A stretch of DNA of 64,000 nt from NCBI RefSeq assembly GCF_039523415.1, contig NZ_BAAAFG010000015.1:310001-374000 (forward strand), given 5' to 3'. The notes under the pieces are model-generated. The model saw only the letters and a program-made list of their open reading frames with translations, did no database searches and was not told the DNA's origin. The stretch's first letter is position 1. Each line of letters begins with the position of its first letter. A program made the position numbers and the translations under genes. Shown in pieces: positions 52,714 to 61,076 of this stretch. This stretch comes from Gangjinia marincola. Its GTDB lineage: Bacteria > Bacteroidota > Bacteroidia > Flavobacteriales > Flavobacteriaceae.

Positions 52714-52891
52714 CAAGCAAAAAATTACGTAAACCTTAAGGTTTTATTAATCTTTATCGCTTGCTATGTTAAGTATTTCTTTACATTCTCAACAGGCGTC
52801 AATCGCATTACTATTCCTTTACCTCATTGCATTTCTTGTGCCAAAAAGAAATACACTCGACAACTATTTAGATACTTCTAAAAAGCATCAT

Positions 52892-52962
52892 ACTATTTAA
52901 AACTGCTTAGAACTTATCTAAAGCTAATCTTCAATTGTGGACCCAGAAGGACTCCCTTCGAC
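52892..52962. repeat. Duplicate of the tRNA 3' end and its flank (copy A)
   Basis: This 71-bp stretch matches 53000-53073 with few differences (108-bp offset): the same flank (GCTTAGAACTTATCTAAA) and the first 17 bases of the tRNA complement (GTGGACCCAGAAGGACTC). A 3-base deletion (GAA) then precedes the shared CCTTCGAC, after which the copy runs into a dispersed TTCGACT repeat instead of the tRNA body. Confidence 0.8.
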
Positions 52963-52979
52963 TTTGCTAAGGACAGGCT
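52954..52979 (+). repeat. TTCGACTTTGCTAAGGACAGG dispersed repeat fragment
   Basis: CCCTTCGACTTTGCTAAGGA followed by CAGG resembles the copies at 28301 and 36829 (minus). It is joined directly to the truncated tRNA end. Confidence 0.55.
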
Positions 52980-52999
52980 TCTCGTCCATCAATATTTTC

Positions 53000-53073
53000 A
53001 CTATTTCAAATTGCTTAGAACTTATCTAAAACTAAGCTTCAATTGTGGACCCAGAAGGACTCGAACCTTCGAC
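53000..53073. repeat. tRNA 3' end and flank (copy B, intact)
   Basis: This is the intact partner of 52892-52962; its right half (53046 onward) is the 3' part of the tRNA gene, including acceptor and T arm. Confidence 0.8.
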
Positions 53074-53119
53074 CCTCTGATTATGAGTCAGATGCTCTAA
53101 CCAGCTGAGCTATGGGTCC
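53046..53119 (-). tRNA. tRNA with CAU anticodon (elongator Met, or Ile2)
   Basis: On the minus strand the gene begins GGACCCATAGCTCAGCTGG and ends GGGTCC plus discriminator A. The acceptor stem GGACCCA/TGGGTCC is fully paired, D-arm GCTC..GAGC, anticodon stem TCTGA/TCAGA with CAT in the loop (CTCATAA), and T arm with GGTTCGAGTCC are all present. The first base pair G-C excludes initiator tRNA. CAU can be elongator Met or, with lysidine, Ile2; sequence reading does not settle it. CCA is not encoded. Confidence 0.92.
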
Positions 53120-53198
53120 GGTTAATTGAGCTTGCAAAAATATATAAATTATCTAACACACCAAACAAATTAGCGTTGATCACTAAATTTTTACCAGA

Positions 53199-53600
53199 TT
53201 ATGACATTTCCTGGCATAATTCTATTAAAACCCCATGCCCCGCGCGTGGATGCAAAAAAGCGATGTGTTTATTATCTGCTCCCTTTTTGGGTTGTTCATG
53301 TATCAAGTCAAAACCTTCTTTCTTTAACCGCTTAATTTCCCCTTTTATATCATCTACATCAAAAGCGATGTGGTGAATTCCCTCACCTCGTTTTTCTATA
53401 AACTTGGCGATTGGACTATCTGGTGATGTAGCTGCCAACAACTCAATTTTACTTTCTCCGGTTTTGAAAAAAGAGGTAATTACACTCTCTGACTCAACCT
53501 CTTCTTCTTTATAACAACTTGACTTGAGTAAAGTCCCAAACGTTTTTTTTGCCTCTTCAAGATTTTTTACTGCTATACCTATATGCTCTATCTTATTCAT
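53199..53600 (-). CDS. mce: Methylmalonyl-CoA epimerase
   Basis: This 133-residue VOC-fold (glyoxalase-like) protein interconverts the (R) and (S) forms of methylmalonyl-CoA. It starts MNKIEHIGIAVKNLEEA, with the metal ligand His7, and has GEGIHHIAFDVDDI and HPRAGHGVLIEL near the end, typical of the epimerase. A -7 element TATTTTTG lies at 53623-53630, 22 bases from the start. The mutase genes are not in this window. Confidence 0.93.
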   Translation of the reverse strand: MNKIEHIGIAVKNLEEAKKTFGTLLKSSCYKEEEVESESVITSFFKTGESKIELLAATSPDSPIAKFIEKRGEGIHHIAFDVDDIKGEIKRLKKEGFDLIHEQPKKGADNKHIAFLHPRAGHGVLIELCQEMS

Positions 53601-53622
53601 CGTACTGTTTCATATATACGAT

Positions 53623-53630
53623 CAAAAATA
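53623..53630 (-). promoter_or_regulatory. -7 promoter element for mce
   Basis: TATTTTTG on the minus strand is an exact TAnnTTTG match, 22 bases upstream of the mce ATG. Confidence 0.55.
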
Positions 53631-53693
53631 AGGATTGGTTTTTAAACCGACATGTTTTACTGCATAATAGCCGTATGTTGTAATCAAATCCAC

Positions 53694-53701
53694 TAATTTT
53701 G
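53694..53701 (+). promoter_or_regulatory. -7 promoter element for rbfA, probably leaderless
   Basis: TAATTTTG is an exact TAnnTTTG match ending only 4 bases before the rbfA ATG, so the mRNA should start at or next to the start codon. Confidence 0.55.
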
Positions 53702-53705
53702 CAAT

Positions 53706-54104
53706 ATGGAAACAAACAGACAGAAAAAAATTGCCGGGATCATTCAAAAAGATCTCGCCGAGGTCATTCAACAGGCATTAAAAGAGAGTGGTCATCATAA
53801 CATCATCGTTTCAGTGACAAAAGTGAGCGTGACCCCGGACCTTTCTAATGCAAAATGTTTCTTAAGTATCTTCCCTACGCAGAATACAGCCATATTAATT
53901 TCTGAAATTAATACAGCCTCTTCTTCCATAAAACATCAAATTGCACAACGCACTAGAAATCAGCTACGCCGAATGCCTGAGCTACGATTTTACGTAGATG
54001 ATAGCTTAGATTATATTGAAGGTATTGATAATGCACTTAAAGGTGATGATAACCCTATTGAAGACAGAGATTTACTGCCAAAACGCAAGCAAGCCGGAAA
54101 GTGA
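53706..54104 (+). CDS. rbfA: 30S ribosome-binding factor RbfA
   Basis: This is a 132-residue KH-fold assembly factor for 16S rRNA maturation. It starts METNRQKKIAGIIQKDLAEV and has the VSVTPDLSNAKCFLSIF strand and the RNQLRRMPELRFYVDDSLDY helix-strand signature. The TGA stop overlaps the GTG start of the permease gene by 4 bases (GTGA), so the two are translationally coupled, a conserved flavobacterial pairing. Confidence 0.95.
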   Translation: METNRQKKIAGIIQKDLAEVIQQALKESGHHNIIVSVTKVSVTPDLSNAKCFLSIFPTQNTAILISEINTASSSIKHQIAQRTRNQLRRMPELRFYVDDSLDYIEGIDNALKGDDNPIEDRDLLPKRKQAGK

Positions 54105-55297
54105 ATATTGCCTACTACATTGCTAAACGTTATGCCGTAACGAAAAGCTCTAATAATGCCATAAATATTATTACGCTTATTGCCGGTGCAGGTGTTTTTG
54201 CGGGAGCACTAGCTCTTTTTGTAGTATTATCTGGTTTTGCCGGATTAAAAGAATTCAGCACGGCATTTTCTAATGATATTGATCCTGATCTAAAACTTCT
54301 TCCTGCAAAGGGAAAGTCGTTTTATGTTTCTGCTCAACAAGAAAAGCAACTAGAGCAACTTTCTTTGATTTCATCTTTTTCTTATAGTATTGAAGAGCGC
54401 GTATTACTCGATTTTAAAAATAAAAATGATACGCCTATTTTAAAAGGTGTAGACACGCGTTACCGCGAAGTTACTAATATTGACTCTGCTTTAGTTTATG
54501 GTGTTTGGCTTAATCAAGCCGAAGATCAATTAGTGATTGGAGGTTCCCTCTCACGCTCCTTATCATTAGTTCCGTTTGATTATGTGTCGCCATTGCGTGT
54601 GATTGTCGCTAAACCCGGGAAAGGTCAAATCACCAATCCAACCGATGCGTTTACCAGTAAAAAAGCGATTGTTTCAGGGATTTACAGTGTAAATGAAGAA
54701 TTGGATTCTTCGGTTATTTATGGATCCATAGATTTTATGCGGGATTTACTGGATTACGAGAATAATCAATATACCGGCATAGCGCTCAAGTTTAGCGAAA
54801 ACGCTTCCGAAGAAAACGTCATCAACGCCCTAAACGATATCTTCGGCGAAAGCCTGATCTATAAAAACAGAGCCCAACTTAATGATAAGCTCTACAAAAT
54901 GCTCAATACAGAAAATCTTGCGCTTTACCTCATTTTCGTGTTGGTGGTCATTGTTGCTTTATTCAATCTGGTAGGAGCGCTGATCATGGCTATTTTAGAT
55001 AAACGCGAAGACATTAAAACACTTTATAATCTTGGCATTACGCCGGCTAACATTAAAAAGATTTTTATGTTTCAAGGATCGCTAATTTCTATTGTTGGCG
55101 GAGTCCTGGGATTGTTGTTAGGAGTCCTGATCATTTGGCTGCAACAAGAATTCGCATTGAAAATGATTACTCCTTCGCTTCCTTATCCCGTGAAAATTGA
55201 AGCTTTTAATATTATCTTAGTATTGGTTACCATTGTGGGCTTAGGTTTAATTGCTTCATACATAGGTGCCAGCCGCGTTAGAAAAGCGCTGGTTTAA
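54101..55297 (+). CDS. LolC/LolE-type ABC transporter permease (FtsX family)
   Basis: This 398-residue inner-membrane protein has a GTG start. One N-terminal transmembrane helix (IITLIAGAGVFAGALALFVV) is followed by a large periplasmic MacB-like domain (about 50-265) and three C-terminal helices with the FtsX signature (NLVGALIMAILDKREDIKTL, LGITPANIKKIFMFQG). It resembles LolC/LolE, which extract lipoproteins from the inner membrane. No ATPase lies next to it. It overlaps rbfA by 4 bases upstream and the convergent dus gene by 4 bases downstream. Confidence 0.9.
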   Translation: MNIAYYIAKRYAVTKSSNNAINIITLIAGAGVFAGALALFVVLSGFAGLKEFSTAFSNDIDPDLKLLPAKGKSFYVSAQQEKQLEQLSLISSFSYSIEERVLLDFKNKNDTPILKGVDTRYREVTNIDSALVYGVWLNQAEDQLVIGGSLSRSLSLVPFDYVSPLRVIVAKPGKGQITNPTDAFTSKKAIVSGIYSVNEELDSSVIYGSIDFMRDLLDYENNQYTGIALKFSENASEENVINALNDIFGESLIYKNRAQLNDKLYKMLNTENLALYLIFVLVVIVALFNLVGALIMAILDKREDIKTLYNLGITPANIKKIFMFQGSLISIVGGVLGLLLGVLIIWLQQEFALKMITPSLPYPVKIEAFNIILVLVTIVGLGLIASYIGASRVRKALV

Positions 55298-56289
55298 GCA
55301 AACTGAAAGTCGCCAAATTCTTCTAATACCTCATCCATCGCTGCGAATACATCTGCAGAGTGATCGCTGGTAACCATTTTCATTCTAAAAGGTTTAAAGT
55401 TTGGTATCCCTCTAAAGTAGTTAGTGTAATGTCTTCGGGTTTCAAAAACGCCTAATTTTTCACCCTTCCAGGCGATCGACATTTCTAGGTGCCTGCGAGC
55501 AACGGCTACACGTTCTTCCATCGTAGGAGGTGCAGCATGTTCCCCTGTCTTGAAATAATGCTTAACTTCCTTAAAAAACCAAGGGTAGCCTATGCTGGCC
55601 CTACCGATCATCGCACCATCCAAGCCGTATTGATCTCTCATCTCTACAGCGCGCTCTGGTGTATTGACATCGCCATTACCAAAAACCGGAATGTGCATCC
55701 GCGGATTGTTCTTTACCGCTGCGATAGGCTTCCAGTCGGCTTCCCCCTTATACATTTGCGCACGAGTACGACCATGAATAGCAATACTTTTAATCCCTAC
55801 ATCCTGCAATCGCTCTGCAACTTCAACAATTCTGATGGAATCATGATCCCACCCCAGACGTGTTTTTACGGTCACCGGGATTTTTGTGCGTTTTACGATC
55901 TCACCGGTAAGACTTTCCATCAAACAGATATCCTTAAGTATTCCCGCACCGGCACCTTTGCTCACCACTTTTTTTACGGGACAGCCAAAGTTAATGTCAA
56001 TAATATCTGGATTAGATTTTTCTACGATATCTACTGCCTCCAGCATGCTGTCCAGGTTTGCGCCAAAAATCTGAATCCCCACGGGGCGTTCTTTTTCATA
56101 AATATCCAGCTTCATGGTGCTTTTGGCTGCGTTTCGAATAAGGCCTTCACTTGATATAAATTCGGTATACACCACATCTGCTCCCTGCTCTTTACACAAT
56201 GCTCTAAATGGCGGGTCACTCACATCTTCCATGGGAGCCAACAGCAATGGAAAATCATTCAATTCTATATCTCCAATCTTAACGCCCAT
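55294..56289 (-). CDS. dusB: tRNA-dihydrouridine synthase
   Basis: This 331-residue FMN enzyme reduces uridines in tRNA. The N-terminal APMEDVSDPPFRALC, the catalytic Cys103 in DINFGCPVKKVVSKGAG, TVKTRLGWD, IHGRTRAQMYKG and FGNGDVNTPE are diagnostic for the DusB group. It follows the M28 peptidase by one base, so the two are in one unit. The 3' end overlaps the convergent permease gene by 4 bases. Confidence 0.94.
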   Translation of the reverse strand: MGVKIGDIELNDFPLLLAPMEDVSDPPFRALCKEQGADVVYTEFISSEGLIRNAAKSTMKLDIYEKERPVGIQIFGANLDSMLEAVDIVEKSNPDIIDINFGCPVKKVVSKGAGAGILKDICLMESLTGEIVKRTKIPVTVKTRLGWDHDSIRIVEVAERLQDVGIKSIAIHGRTRAQMYKGEADWKPIAAVKNNPRMHIPVFGNGDVNTPERAVEMRDQYGLDGAMIGRASIGYPWFFKEVKHYFKTGEHAAPPTMEERVAVARRHLEMSIAWKGEKLGVFETRRHYTNYFRGIPNFKPFRMKMVTSDHSADVFAAMDEVLEEFGDFQFA

Positions 56290-56290
56290 A

Positions 56291-57520
56291 TTAAAAGGTA
56301 ATTTTTCGTTTTAATATCGTATCCTTTCTTTTCACGGTCACGGTGGTAGTATCTTTTTCTTCAAAGGCAGATAGGGCTTTCATGTAACTCATCATATCAG
56401 TTACTTTTTGCGCTCCTAATTGAATCACCACATCCCCTTTTTTAAGCTCAGCCTTTTGAGCGGGTTTATTCTCACTCACTCCATCAATACGCATGCCTTT
56501 TCGATCAAAAAGATAATCGGGTACTACACCTAAAGCAACTTTAAATCGGGGGACTTCTTCACTTTCATCTTTTGTTTTTCTAAACGCAAGCTCCCCATTA
56601 TCATCAAGGTCAAGCATAAGCGTGTAGATAAAGTCCTTAATGTCTTTCATCCCGGTGTAGTTAAGCTTTTCAGCATCATCCCCGGGTCTGTGATAGTCAG
56701 CGTGTTGCCCGGTAAAAAAATGAAGTACAGGGATATCATTGAGGTAAAATGAAGTGTGATCAGAAGGGCCCACACCAGATTCATGCTCTACTAATTTAAA
56801 ATCTTCATTAGAACTGAATAAACTTTGAGAAAACACGGGAGATGTTCCAACTCCGTGAACCGCCAATGCTCTTTCTTCATTAAGTCTGCCCACCATATCC
56901 ATATTGATCATATAGTTTATGCCGTCAAGCGGAAGCGTAGCGTTTTTGGTAAAATAATTAGATCCTAGCAAACCCATTTCTTCGCCAGAAAATGCGATAA
57001 ATAAATAGTTGTTCTGAAGGTTTTTTGCTTGTTGTAACGTATCTGCCAATGCTAACATAATGGCTACACCACTGGCATTATCATCTGCACCATTGTGAAT
57101 GGCTTCGCCCTCTCGATGAAGCGAACCTTCGCCACCCATACCTAAATGATCATAATGAGCCCCGATCACTACCGTATGTTTAGCCTCGTTGTTTAAAAAC
57201 CCGATTACGTTGGTTCCGGTGATCATTTGATCCCCTTGATCATTAGTAAACGTAATTTGTTGATGAGGATCAGACTTTGGCTTAAATGAAAACGTCTGAA
57301 AATAACTGTTTTGCTGTCCTTTTTTGGATAAGCCGATCTGTTCAAACCTGGAAGCGATGTACTCAGCTGCAGCAATTTCACCCGCAGTGCCTGTTTCTCG
57401 TCCTTTCAACGAGTCGCTGGCAAGAAATTTCACATCATCTTTCATACTGATAGCAGTCTGCGTTTGTTCCTTACATCCAACCATCATAATAAAAAATACT
57501 CCTAACCAGCTCTTGTTCAT
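56291..57520 (-). CDS. M28 family zinc aminopeptidase with C-terminal PDZ domain, lipoprotein
   Basis: This 409-residue exported aminopeptidase has the lipobox IMMVGCKE (Cys16). The M28 zinc ligands are His122 (GAHYDHLG), Asp146 (NGADDNASGVA), Glu180/181 (FSGEEMGLLGS), a later Asp (NMDMVG) and His (HFFTGQHADYH). A PDZ domain covers about 320-400 (LKKGDVVIQLGAQKV). It probably trims peptides at the cell envelope. It is divergent from the PD40 gene and followed closely by dusB. Confidence 0.94.
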   Translation of the reverse strand: MNKSWLGVFFIMMVGCKEQTQTAISMKDDVKFLASDSLKGRETGTAGEIAAAEYIASRFEQIGLSKKGQQNSYFQTFSFKPKSDPHQQITFTNDQGDQMITGTNVIGFLNNEAKHTVVIGAHYDHLGMGGEGSLHREGEAIHNGADDNASGVAIMLALADTLQQAKNLQNNYLFIAFSGEEMGLLGSNYFTKNATLPLDGINYMINMDMVGRLNEERALAVHGVGTSPVFSQSLFSSNEDFKLVEHESGVGPSDHTSFYLNDIPVLHFFTGQHADYHRPGDDAEKLNYTGMKDIKDFIYTLMLDLDDNGELAFRKTKDESEEVPRFKVALGVVPDYLFDRKGMRIDGVSENKPAQKAELKKGDVVIQLGAQKVTDMMSYMKALSAFEEKDTTTVTVKRKDTILKRKITF

Positions 57521-57529
57521 AGAGAATAC

Positions 57530-57537
57530 TATTTTTG
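57530..57537 (+). promoter_or_regulatory. -7 promoter element for the PD40 lipoprotein gene
   Basis: TATTTTTG is an exact TAnnTTTG match, 23 bases upstream of the ATG at 57561. Confidence 0.5.
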
Positions 57538-57560
57538 TGTAAAATTAATGAATTATTCTC

Positions 57561-58655
57561 ATGCGACTCCCTCTTCTTGTTTTTGTTCTTATTTTAACGG
57601 CTTCTTGTAAGGAGTCAAAGACTACTCCTCTGCCAGATACTGCTTTAGAAAAAAATCCCGACAGTCTTATTTATCCTGAAGAAAAATACTTTGCGTCCAT
57701 ACGTCAAATTACCTTTGGAGGTGATAATGCAGAAGCCTACTGGAGTTTTAACGACAGCATGTTGGTCTTTCAATCCAATGCCGAAAAATGGAATGTAGGC
57801 TGTGACCAGATGTTTTTAATGCAAGCCGAAGAAACTTTTTTGGATAAAACACCACCCATGCTTTCTACCGGAAAAGGTCGAACAACCTGTGCCTATTTTT
57901 TACCCGATGATCAACACATCGTCTACGCCTCAACCCATTTAGTGGATGAGGAGTGTCCCGAAGCTCCCTTGCGAAAAAACGGAAGATACGTTTGGCCCAT
58001 TTACAATAGCTATGACATTTTTACAGCTGATTTAGAAGGAAATATAACTAGTCAACTTACCAATGAACCCGGCTATGATGCCGAAGCCACGGTTTCACCT
58101 CAAGGTGATAAAATTGTGTTTACCTCAACGCGTAGCGGAGACCTGGAGCTGTACACCATGAATATTGATGGTACAGCCGTGAAGCAAATTACCGATGAGC
58201 TGGGATATGATGGCGGGGCTTTCTTTTCTCCAGATGGTACCAAAATCATCTATCGCGCTTCACGCCCAATAACACCCGAAGAGGTCAAAGAATATAAAGA
58301 TTTACTCGCCCAAGGTTTGGTACAGCCCACTGAAATGGAGCTGTTTATTTGTAATGCAGATGGTAGTGATTTGCGCCAATTGACCAAATTGGGAAATGCG
58401 AATTGGAGTCCGTTTTTTCATCCTAGCGGAGAGAAAATTATCTTCTCTTCTAATTTTGAGGCAGAACGTGGGTTCCCGTTTAATCTATATATGATTGACC
58501 TTGACGGAAAGAATTTAGAGCGCATCACCCACGGCGAAACTTTTGATGCCTTCCCTGTATTTTCTAACGATGGTATGAAACTGGCCTTCTCCTCAAACCG
58601 AAACAATGGTGGTGGCAGAGATACAAATTTATTTATTGCAGAGTGGAAGGAATAA
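57561..58655 (+). CDS. TolB-like PD40 beta-propeller lipoprotein
   Basis: This is a 364-residue exported protein with lipobox LILTASCKES (Cys16). It carries several WD40-like PD40 repeats, such as YDAEATVSPQGDKIVFTSTR, YDGGAFFSPDGTKIIYRASR, NWSPFFHPSGEKIIFSSN and FDAFPVFSNDGMKLAFSSNR, each ending in a surface strand. TolB-like propellers bind proteins or peptides; no catalytic domain is fused here. It is a single gene, divergent from the M28 peptidase. Confidence 0.92.
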   Translation: MRLPLLVFVLILTASCKESKTTPLPDTALEKNPDSLIYPEEKYFASIRQITFGGDNAEAYWSFNDSMLVFQSNAEKWNVGCDQMFLMQAEETFLDKTPPMLSTGKGRTTCAYFLPDDQHIVYASTHLVDEECPEAPLRKNGRYVWPIYNSYDIFTADLEGNITSQLTNEPGYDAEATVSPQGDKIVFTSTRSGDLELYTMNIDGTAVKQITDELGYDGGAFFSPDGTKIIYRASRPITPEEVKEYKDLLAQGLVQPTEMELFICNADGSDLRQLTKLGNANWSPFFHPSGEKIIFSSNFEAERGFPFNLYMIDLDGKNLERITHGETFDAFPVFSNDGMKLAFSSNRNNGGGRDTNLFIAEWKE

Positions 58656-58700
58656 GCAGCGATTTGCAAAGTTAAAGTTTACTAGTTTCACCCTTTATTC

Positions 58701-58708
58701 TATTTTTG
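58701..58708 (+). promoter_or_regulatory. -7 promoter element for the MBOAT gene pair
   Basis: TATTTTTG is an exact TAnnTTTG match, 20 bases upstream of the ATG at 58729. Confidence 0.5.
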
Positions 58709-58728
58709 CCCATTACTAGATAGTCCAC

Positions 58729-60150
58729 ATGCTTTTCAATTCCATCGAATTTGCTCTTTTCCTGCCACTGGTATTTTTTCTCTTTTGGTTTGTCCTTAAA
58801 GGAAATAGAAAAGGACAAAACATTCTCCTGCTTATTGCCAGTTATATTTTTTACGGCTGGTGGGATTGGAGGTTTTTAGGATTGATTGTATTTAGTTCAT
58901 TGCTGGATTATGTGTTGGGAATACAAATCCACAAAGAACAGCTTGCGCGGAAGCGTAAAATGTATCTACTCCTTAGTCTATTGGTCAACCTGGGGTTTTT
59001 AGGATTCTTTAAGTATTTTAATTTCTTTACAGAAAGCTTTGCCGAAGCCTTTACCCTGTTTGGACAATCCTTTGAAGCCTCACGTTTAAACATCATTTTA
59101 CCGGTAGGTATTAGCTTTTACACCTTTCAAACCTTAAGCTATACCATTGATATCTATCGCAAGCAACTTACCCCGACTAAGGATGCGCTTTCATTTTTTT
59201 CCTTTGTAAGTTTTTTCCCGCAGTTAGTGGCGGGTCCCATTGAACGTGCTGCTCATTTGCTTCCACAATTTTATGTGCCACGAAAATTTAAATATTCAGT
59301 AGCCACATCTGGAGTTAAACTCATCATCTGGGGCTTGTTTAAGAAAATGGTGATCGCCGATAATGCTGCAGTGATTGTGGATGGCGTCTTTGCAGATTAT
59401 GGCGGACAATCTTCCGTTTCACTTATTGTTGGTATGGTGTTTTTTGCGTTTCAGATTTACGGAGATTTTAGTGGTTATTCTGATATCGCAATTGGCACGG
59501 CCCGTTTATTTGGCTTTGATTTGATGACTAATTTTAAGTTTCCGTATCTATCAAAAAACGTAAGTGACTTTTGGAAACGCTGGCATATTTCGCTGTCTAC
59601 CTGGTTTAGAGATTATCTGTATATTCCGCTTGGCGGAAGCAAGCAGGGAGAGGTAGCAGCACTACGTAATATTTTTATCGTCTTCGTCGTTAGTGGATTT
59701 TGGCACGGTGCTAATTGGACATTTATTATTTGGGGAGTAATTCACGGTTTATTGTATGTGCCACTCTTTATTCAAACCAAATTTTTAAAGAAAGAGGTGT
59801 CCAAAGCCAGATGGCGGGTGTTTCTTAATACCCTATTGACTTTTACCATAGTGTGTTTTGCCTGGGTGTTTTTTAGAGCAGATTCTGTTAACGATGCGGT
59901 TAACTATATTGCAAATATCTTTGGAACGACTGCCACCGGAAATTTCTTTATGCAAAGCAAAAAATACCTTTTAATATCGCTTATTGCCATTATAGGAATT
60001 CTAATCTTACTCTTTACAGAAATTATCTTTGAACGTAAAAAGCATATTGAGATTCAGCTTTCTCCTCGCTATCTCGTGATGATCAGTCTGTTAATTTTAT
60101 TTTTTGGAGCTTTTAAGAATCAGGCGAGTTTTATTTATTTTCAGTTTTAA
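58729..60150 (+). CDS. MBOAT family O-acyltransferase (AlgI/DltB-like)
   Basis: This 473-residue multi-pass membrane acyltransferase moves acyl groups, often acetyl, across the membrane to envelope or exported glycans. The family signatures are the QLVAGPIERAAHLLPQF stretch, SDFWKRWHISLSTWFRDYLY and the catalytic His326 in FWHGANWTFIIWG. About 10 transmembrane segments are visible. The next gene, encoding a membrane-anchored SGNH-like protein, starts one base after its stop, the typical AlgI-AlgJ/AlgX-like arrangement. Confidence 0.94.
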   Translation: MLFNSIEFALFLPLVFFLFWFVLKGNRKGQNILLLIASYIFYGWWDWRFLGLIVFSSLLDYVLGIQIHKEQLARKRKMYLLLSLLVNLGFLGFFKYFNFFTESFAEAFTLFGQSFEASRLNIILPVGISFYTFQTLSYTIDIYRKQLTPTKDALSFFSFVSFFPQLVAGPIERAAHLLPQFYVPRKFKYSVATSGVKLIIWGLFKKMVIADNAAVIVDGVFADYGGQSSVSLIVGMVFFAFQIYGDFSGYSDIAIGTARLFGFDLMTNFKFPYLSKNVSDFWKRWHISLSTWFRDYLYIPLGGSKQGEVAALRNIFIVFVVSGFWHGANWTFIIWGVIHGLLYVPLFIQTKFLKKEVSKARWRVFLNTLLTFTIVCFAWVFFRADSVNDAVNYIANIFGTTATGNFFMQSKKYLLISLIAIIGILILLFTEIIFERKKHIEIQLSPRYLVMISLLILFFGAFKNQASFIYFQF

Positions 60151-60151
60151 C

Positions 60152-61060
60152 ATGAAGAAATTTTTAGCTAAACTTCTCGCCTATGGTTTACTCCTATTTG
60201 TTTTAGGAAACATCCTTGCTTTTGGTGCAAATTATTTTCTTAAAAAATCTACCTTTTATAAACCCAGTTTTTTGGTTAATGCGATTGATAGTAACAAAAA
60301 GTTAGATTATATCGTATTGGGGTCAAGCCGTGGACTAACCACCTTAGACACCAATCAAATTGATGATAGTCTAAGTACAAAAGGCCTTAATCTTTCCATG
60401 GATGACACCGATTTGAAAACCCACCTATTGATGCTACAGCATTTTTTTAAGTCTGGATATACTGCTGATTATTGCGTCTTGACTCTAGATGACCAGCATT
60501 TCACCTTATCGTCTACGAGTTTAGGGAACAATGATTATAGGTTTATGCCTTTTGGAACTCAAGAGTATGTTCATGATCATTTTTCAACGTATGAAATAGG
60601 AATCGTACGCCCCTTAACCTGGAGCAATTATCTCCCTCTATTTGGTTATTCGTATTATAATCTGGAGCTTTTCTTTCCGTCGATCAATGTTGCGCTTCAA
60701 CCTAATAAAAGAAATCGCTTTGATGACAAAGGAAATTACTCCTATCCTAATTCAATCAAAGAAAAGCGAAGTGATACTATCCTCGTTAAAAGTGAAAAAC
60801 ACCGTATCACAAATCGCATGGTGAATGAATTAATTTCATTGGCTCAACAAAATAAATGTATACCAATCATCTATATCGCACCTTATCAAAAGAAAAATCT
60901 CGTTATTACTTCTTTGCCTGATAACGCTTATTTGATCAACCATTCTAATGCGATTAAAACCAATGGTTATTTTTACGATCCTATCCATGTGAATAAGGCG
61001 GGTAGAGAAATTACTTCATCTCTTTTTGAAGATGAATTTAGGGAAATAAGAAAGGATTAA
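60152..61060 (+). CDS. Membrane-anchored SGNH/DltD-like acyltransferase partner
   Basis: This 302-residue protein has one N-terminal membrane helix (LLAYGLLLFVLGNILAFGA) and an extracytoplasmic domain. The nucleophile block is YIVLGSSRGL (GSSRG, residues 57-61) and the C-terminal catalytic pair is Asp276 and His279 in YDPIHVNKAG, as in SGNH esterase/acyltransferases (AlgX, AlgJ, DltD). The start ATG at 60152 (MKKFLAKLL) is one base after the MBOAT stop; a longer in-frame start at 60104 lies inside the MBOAT gene. It likely takes the acyl group from the MBOAT protein and adds it to a glycan. Confidence 0.85.
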   Translation: MKKFLAKLLAYGLLLFVLGNILAFGANYFLKKSTFYKPSFLVNAIDSNKKLDYIVLGSSRGLTTLDTNQIDDSLSTKGLNLSMDDTDLKTHLLMLQHFFKSGYTADYCVLTLDDQHFTLSSTSLGNNDYRFMPFGTQEYVHDHFSTYEIGIVRPLTWSNYLPLFGYSYYNLELFFPSINVALQPNKRNRFDDKGNYSYPNSIKEKRSDTILVKSEKHRITNRMVNELISLAQQNKCIPIIYIAPYQKKNLVITSLPDNAYLINHSNAIKTNGYFYDPIHVNKAGREITSSLFEDEFREIRKD

Positions 61061-61076
61061 TGACGTCATCTTTTCA

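Larger units (their letters stand above)
52684..53045. other. 362-bp gap with promoter and duplicated tRNA end
   Basis: This gap holds no convincing gene. The left part has the promoter for the PID-CTERM gene; an open frame of 64 codons on the plus strand (52687-52881) has a non-ATG start and no family resemblance. The right part holds the duplicated tRNA 3' end (52892-52962), a fragment of the TTCGACT repeat, and the second copy of the repeat starting at 53000. Confidence 0.7.

Noticed and set aside
52687..52881. 64-codon plus-strand frame next to the tRNA
   Set aside because: It has a non-ATG start, no conserved features, and overlaps the promoter of the PID-CTERM gene.
52892..52962. A second, complete tRNA gene
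   Set aside because: Only about 25 bases of the tRNA 3' end are present; the rest of the cloverleaf is missing.
55489..56154. 221-codon open frame opposite dusB
   Set aside because: It lies wholly antisense to a well-supported gene, its translation has no family features, and codon choice mirrors the complement of dusB.
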